From assembly GCA_030674155.1 (NCBI GenBank), contig CM060342.1, positions 24,758,642-24,769,141 of the forward strand: a DNA stretch of 10,500 bases. Reading direction: 5' to 3'. A model generated the notes under the pieces. That model did not search any database, was not told where the DNA came from, and worked only from the letters and a program-made list of their open reading frames with translations. This document shows positions 6,863 to 10,500 of this stretch, piece after piece (the first letter of the stretch is position 1; each line of letters starts with the position of its first letter). Origin of the DNA: Stramonita haemastoma. Lineage: Eukaryota; Mollusca; Gastropoda; Neogastropoda; Muricidae. Both the position numbers and the translations under genes were made by a program.

Positions 6863-6875
6863 GTGAGTGAGTGAG
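5652..6875 (+). mobile_element. 5'-truncated non-LTR retrotransposon (LINE)
   Basis: The 1.22 kb fragment lies between perfect 15-bp direct repeats and ends in five TGAG units (6856-6875), the signature of target-primed reverse transcription with 5' truncation. The endonuclease, ORF1 if any, and the N-terminal RT region are absent. An 8-bp inverted repeat CATGTCCC 6823-6830 with GGGACATG 6844-6851 lies immediately before the tail and may be the RT's 3' recognition stem-loop. The reading frame is uninterrupted and the duplications are identical, so the insertion is recent. The encoded protein places it among APE-type LINEs of the RTE/I-like kind common in invertebrates; I cannot assign the clade firmly. 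Confidence 0.92.
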
Positions 6876-6890
6876 TGTCAAGCTCTTGGG
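6876..6890. repeat. LINE target-site duplication, right copy
   Basis: TGTCAAGCTCTTGGG directly follows the last TGAG unit and directly precedes the GACGGG head of SINE-B copy 3, so the LINE landed just 5' of that SINE. Confidence 0.92.
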
Positions 6891-7180
6891 GACGGGATGA
6901 TAGCTCAGTGGTCAGAGCACTCACTTTCCCCAAGCTAAGGTTCAGCAGTATTGAGTATGGTTACCAATTGGATGGGTGACCGTTTCTGCGCCTTGGCTTC
7001 AGTACAGTCCCCCCAGTTCACCCAGTTGTAAATGGGTACCTGCCCTCTTTAGGGTCAGGGAAGGTAAAGCAGCGAGGGAGAGGAGATGGGCGCCGCTGCC
7101 CTCAACATGCTGGCCCCTAGAGAAGCTGAGGTCTCTGACATCTTGCTCCCCAACGACCTCATAAATAATGGGACCTCTTT
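6891..7180 (+). mobile_element. SINE family B, copy 3
   Basis: This is a full-length family B copy with a 3-base insertion in the head (GACGGGATGATAGCTC). The A box TAGCTCAGTGG is at 6901-6911. The 5S-like block is at 6938-6982 with TTGGATGGGTGACCG intact. The body matches copies 1, 2 and 4. The 3' end is diverged (ATAATGGGACCTCTTTAC) and runs into a GAT repeat. Confidence 0.87.
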
Positions 7181-7189
7181 ACAATGGTG

Positions 7190-7215
7190 ATGATGATGAT
7201 GATCATCATCATCAT
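7190..7215. repeat. 26-bp perfect palindrome (ATG)n/(CAT)n
   Basis: GAT-phase trinucleotides turn into ATC trinucleotides at a central GATC (7201-7204), giving 13 + 13 perfectly complementary bases with no loop. Confidence 0.95.
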
Positions 7216-7225
7216 AAGAAGAAGA

Positions 7226-7295
7226 GGCAAGTGCTTTTTTTTTTACATCCAGTCCCCGTGTGTATGCAGCTTTGTAAATTTTGTTATCCGTTCAT
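7226..7295 (-). mobile_element. SINE family A, copy 3 (short fragment)
   Basis: The segment GTGCTTTT...TACATCCAGTCCCCGTGTGT...ATGCAG...TTGTAAATTTTGTTATCCGTTC matches the 3' portion of copies 1 and 2. The 3' tail and the left arm of the stem-loop are missing, and the match stops at about 7293, where CTGT repeats soon begin. Both ends are therefore broken. Confidence 0.8.
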
Positions 7296-7305
7296 ATTCC
7301 GGTCA

Positions 7306-7747
<442 letters not shown>

Positions 7748-7828
7748 GGGGGGGGGGGGGGGGGGGGGGGGGGTTTGTGCGGTGTGTGTGTGTGTGTGGG
7801 TGATTGTTGCCGTGTGTGTGTGTGTGAG

Positions 7829-7871
<43 letters not shown>

Positions 7872-7880
7872 GTGTGTGGT
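7748..7880. repeat. G26 homopolymer followed by interrupted (GT)n
   Basis: Twenty-six consecutive G (7748-7773) precede GT runs interrupted by GGGTGATTGTTGCC and GAGGTGTGC. The plus strand is G-rich and quadruplex-capable, the opposite strand sense to the C43 run at 4690. Confidence 0.93.
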
Positions 7881-8009
7881 GCATGTAACGTAACGGTTAT
7901 GGCCTAGCAGACGACATTGAACATCAGCATGGAAACAGGAATGGAAATAGATTTAGTCATGACCAGAATAGCAGCGAACATGAATGACTGCTGTGTGTAT
8001 ATTATGGAG
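7881..8009. other. Unassigned spacer
   Basis: This is about 130 bases of ordinary-looking sequence with no supported gene or repeat assignment. Confidence 0.4.
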
Positions 8010-8135
8010 AATGAATGAATGAATGAATGAATGAATGAATGAATGAATGAATAATCTTTATTTTTTGAAGGGTGACAGATAAGCATTCACATACTTAAAA
8101 AAAAAAAATTCTGGCCCTTGTCCTGATTAGGGACA
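8010..8135 (-). mobile_element. Retroposon 3' tail, family C, copy 1
   Basis: Read on the minus strand it has AGGGCCAGAAT, a T run, AAGTATGTGAATGCTTATCT, then CACCCTTC and AAAAAATAAAGATTATT, ending in (CATT)n (GAAT repeats on plus, 8010-8051). The same order occurs on the plus strand at 10269-10379. AATAAA plus a simple-repeat tail marks the 3' end of a LINE or SINE. The right boundary is uncertain, as the sequence past 8120 has no second copy in the window. Confidence 0.8.
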
Positions 8136-8244
8136 ATAAAACAAAACAAAACAAAAAACCCCTAAACAAACAAAACGACAAGAAAGAAAGAAAGAAAAGC
8201 GAAAAAGAGGGTTACAGAGAAAGAGAGGGAAGGGAGGGAGACCG

Positions 8245-8284
<40 letters not shown>

Positions 8285-8445
8285 TGAGACAGAGAGAAAT
8301 AGAGAGATACGGAAACATGAACATACCCAGCAGCATATACTCCCGAAGTCGGAATGCGGCTAGCTACCTTTATGATGGGGCAAAAAGTCACATACGCAAA
8401 ATGTCACAAAATAGGTGAACCTTAGAGCTCTGGCCGCGGAACGAA
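8136..8445. repeat. A-rich tract with (GAAA)n and (GACA)n
   Basis: AAAAC-type repeats (about 8138-8170), AGAAA repeats (8178-8196), GGGA-rich sequence and GACA repeats (8245-8284) give a purine-rich plus strand. From about 8300 to 8445 there is unassigned sequence with no gene. Confidence 0.75.
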
Positions 8446-9592
8446 AAAAAACACAACACAAACAAACACACACAACAACAACCAAACAAACACAACAACA
8501 ACCAAACACACACAACCCCAACCAAACACACACAACCCCAACCAACCAAACACAACAACAACCAAACACACACAACAACAACCAAAACACACACAACAAC
8601 AACCAAACACACAACAACAACAACCAAACAAACAAACACACCCCCAACCAAACAAACACAACCCCAACCAAACACACACAACCCCAACCAAACACACACA
8701 ACAACAACCAAACACACACAACAACAACCAAACACACACAACAACAACCAAACACACACAACAACAACCAACCAAACAAACACAACCCCAACCAACCAAA
8801 CACAACAACAACCAAACACACACAACAACAACCAAACACACACACACAACAACCAAACACACACAACAACAACCAAACAAACAAACACAACCCCAACCAA
8901 ACAAACACAACAACAACCAAACACACACAACAACAACCAAACAAACACAACAACAACCAAACACACACAACAACAGCCAAACAAACACAACAACAGCCAA
9001 ACAAACACAACAACAGCCAAACAAACACAACAGCCAAACAAACACACACAACAACAACCAAACAAACAAACACAACAACAACCAAACAAACACAACAACA
9101 ACCAAACACACACAACAACAACCAAACACACACAACAGCCAAACAAACACACACAACAACAACCAAACAAACACAACAACAACCAAACAAACACACACAA
9201 CAACAACCAAACAAACAAACACAACAACAACAACCAAACAAACACAACAACAACCAAACACACACAACAACAACCAAACACACACAACAACAACCAAACA
9301 AACACAACAACAACCAAACAAACACACACAACAACAACCAAACAAACAAACACAACAACAACAACCAAACAAACACAACAACAACCAAACACACACAACA
9401 ACAACCAAACACACACAACAACAACCAAACAAACACAACAACAACCAAACAAACACACACAACAACAACCAAACAACCAAACAAACACAACAACAACCAA
9501 ACAAACAAACACACACAACAACAACCAAACAAACACAACAACAACCAAACAAACAAACACAACAACAACCAAACAAACAAGAAACAAAATCA
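8446..9592. repeat. 1.1 kb A/C-only minisatellite, about 20-bp unit
   Basis: The basic unit is CAACAACAACCAAACACACA or its AAACAAACA variant, with 18-24 bp length variants. The plus strand has no T, and G occurs only in five CAGCC variant units (about 8974-9140). CCCC variants (CAACCCCAACC) are concentrated in the left third (8515-8895). Because every stop codon and every complement of one contains T or A on both strands in a form needing plus-strand T, a T-free strand has no stops in any of six frames. The ~400-codon frames on both strands are therefore artefacts; the Thr/Gln/Asn/His and Cys/Val/Leu/Phe polymers they predict are not proteins I would annotate. Confidence 0.95.
9142..9475. repeat. 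131-bp higher-order repeat inside the minisatellite
   Basis: The rare four-CAA variant ending at 9235 recurs ending at 9366. Sequence from about 9142 to 9344 matches 9273 to 9475 at an offset of 131 bases, including the order of long and short units. This covers about 2.5 copies and implies recent block duplication. Confidence 0.85.
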
Positions 9593-9614
9593 GGGACCAA
9601 GATTACAATAACTA

Positions 9615-9626
9615 TAATGATGTCTT
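9615..9626. repeat. SINE-B copy 4 target-site duplication, left
   Basis: TAATGATGTCTT is identical to 9922-9933 and lies directly outside the SINE tail. Confidence 0.88.
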
Positions 9627-9921
9627 GGTGGTAGGTGTCTCATAACCTGTGTGGTCGTAGGGGAGCGAGGCATCAGAGGCCTCAGCTTCTCTAGGGGCCA
9701 GCATATTTTATGGAGGGTGGCGCCCATCTCCTCTCTCCCTCGCTGCTTTACCTTCCCTGACCCTAAAGAGGGCAGGTACCCATTTACAGCTGGGTGAACT
9801 GGGAGACTGTACTGAAGCCAAGGCGCGCAAACGGTCACCCATCCAACTGGTAACCACGCTCAATGCTGCTTAACTTTGACTGGGGAAAGCGAGCGCTCTG
9901 ACCACTTAGCTATCCCGCCAC
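9627..9921 (-). mobile_element. SINE family B, copy 4
   Basis: This is a full-length minus-strand copy of 295 bases bounded by a perfect 12-bp duplication, which fixes the family's ends. The head is GGCGGGATAGCTAAGTGGTC and the tail is GGTTATGAGACACCTACCACC minus its last base or two. The 5S-like block is intact (complement reads GGTTACCAGTTGGATGGGTG, then ACCG). The A box has one change (TAGCTAAGTGG) that still fits the consensus. The 82-codon frame on this strand is not a gene. Confidence 0.9.
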
Positions 9922-9933
9922 TAATGATGTCTT
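9922..9933. repeat. SINE-B copy 4 target-site duplication, right
   Basis: TAATGATGTCTT directly follows the SINE head (on the minus strand it precedes it). Confidence 0.88.
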
Positions 9934-9993
9934 ACCACGGAATTAATGTAAATACACCACCTGACACCTACCCCCTCCTCTCCCCTTCCCACA

Positions 9994-10015
9994 CCCCCCT
10001 CCCATCCCAACCCCC
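9994..10015 (-). other. G-quadruplex motif on the minus strand
   Basis: Four C runs (6, 3, 3, 5) separated by 1-2 bases give GGGGG-TT-GGG-AT-GGG-A-GGGGGG on the complement, a canonical short-loop G4 pattern, within a C-rich pyrimidine stretch (9967-10017). Confidence 0.75.
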
Positions 10016-10043
10016 AAGGCAATAACAACAATAGTAATTATGC

Positions 10044-10378
<335 letters not shown>

Positions 10379-10463
<85 letters not shown>
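10379..10463. repeat. (CT)n microsatellite
   Basis: About 42 CT units follow the CATT tail and lead into CCCCCGCAG. It could serve as an unusually long polypyrimidine tract. Confidence 0.97.
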
Positions 10464-10465
<2 letters not shown>

Positions 10466-10500
10466 CCGCAGATCAGCTAAGGGCCATGTTTAAGATCACA
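10464..10500 (+). other. Possible 3' splice site and exon start at window edge
   Basis: CTCTCCCCCGCAG (AG at 10470-10471) is a good match to a 3' splice-acceptor, a pyrimidine tract then NCAG. Of the three frames downstream, only the one beginning CAG at 10474 stays open to the end, reading QLRAMFKIT; the others hit TAA. The window ends 29 bases later, so neither an exon nor a gene identity can be supported. It may equally be chance. Confidence 0.25.

Noticed and set aside
6938..6982. A 5S rRNA gene or pseudogene
   Set aside because: Only the internal control region resembles 5S; the flanks are SINE-B sequence in all four copies.
8510..8910. Interstitial telomere-like sequence from CCCCAACC
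   Set aside because: The CCCC variants are scattered within a 20-bp minisatellite and never form a 6-8 bp telomeric repeat run.
8360..9611. Open frames of 390-406 codons on both strands, including apparent Cys/Val/Leu-rich and Thr/Gln/Asn-rich proteins
   Set aside because: They exist only because the A/C-only minisatellite has no T on the plus strand and so no stops in any frame; composition is pure repeat translation.

Overview
This is non-coding, repeat-dominated DNA from an animal nuclear genome. The mix of tRNA-derived SINEs, a 5'-truncated APE-type LINE, long CA/GT, CT, CTGT and CATT microsatellites, and retroposon tails ending AATAAAGAT(CATT)n is what I would expect from a lophotrochozoan, most likely a mollusc. 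That placement is inference from repeat style, not from a diagnostic gene. There is no complete host gene. The only substantial protein-like sequence is the reverse-transcriptase remnant of a LINE (5651-6862). The last ~30 bases may hold the start of an exon behind a splice-acceptor-like tract.

Layout. (1) 1-~3030: an AT-rich tandem array of ~300-350 bp half-units in strict alternation (types A and B), giving a ~560-650 bp dimeric higher-order repeat. Each half-unit carries one hairpin core (66 nt in type B, up to 88 nt in type A), and some stem positions show compensatory changes. A (TG)37 tract splits the array at 2567. (2) 3150-4890: compound microsatellites (GT/CG/CA/GA, a 43-base C run) interleaved with two copies of tRNA-derived SINE family A (minus strand) and one copy of SINE family B (plus strand). 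(3) 4889-5288: low-repeat sequence with perfect CRE and AP-1 motifs. (4) 5294-7180: two SINE-B copies head to head, with a 1.2 kb LINE fragment between them flanked by a perfect 15-bp target-site duplication. (5) 7185-8300: a 26-bp perfect palindrome, a short SINE-A fragment, long CTGT/CT tracts, G26 plus GT, and a minus-strand retroposon tail (family C). (6) 8446-9592: a 1.1 kb A/C-only minisatellite of ~20-bp units, with a 131-bp higher-order period near its right side. (7) 9615-9933: a fourth SINE-B copy with a 12-bp target-site duplication. (8) 9934-10500: a G4-capable C-rich stretch, CA and CT tracts, a plus-strand family C tail inserted in CT repeats, then the possible acceptor.

The elements do not form a pathway. 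The window records successive retroposition and microsatellite growth. Two items look least ordinary: the hairpin array on the left, and SINE family B, whose head joins a tRNA-like A box to a stretch closely resembling the internal promoter of 5S rRNA.
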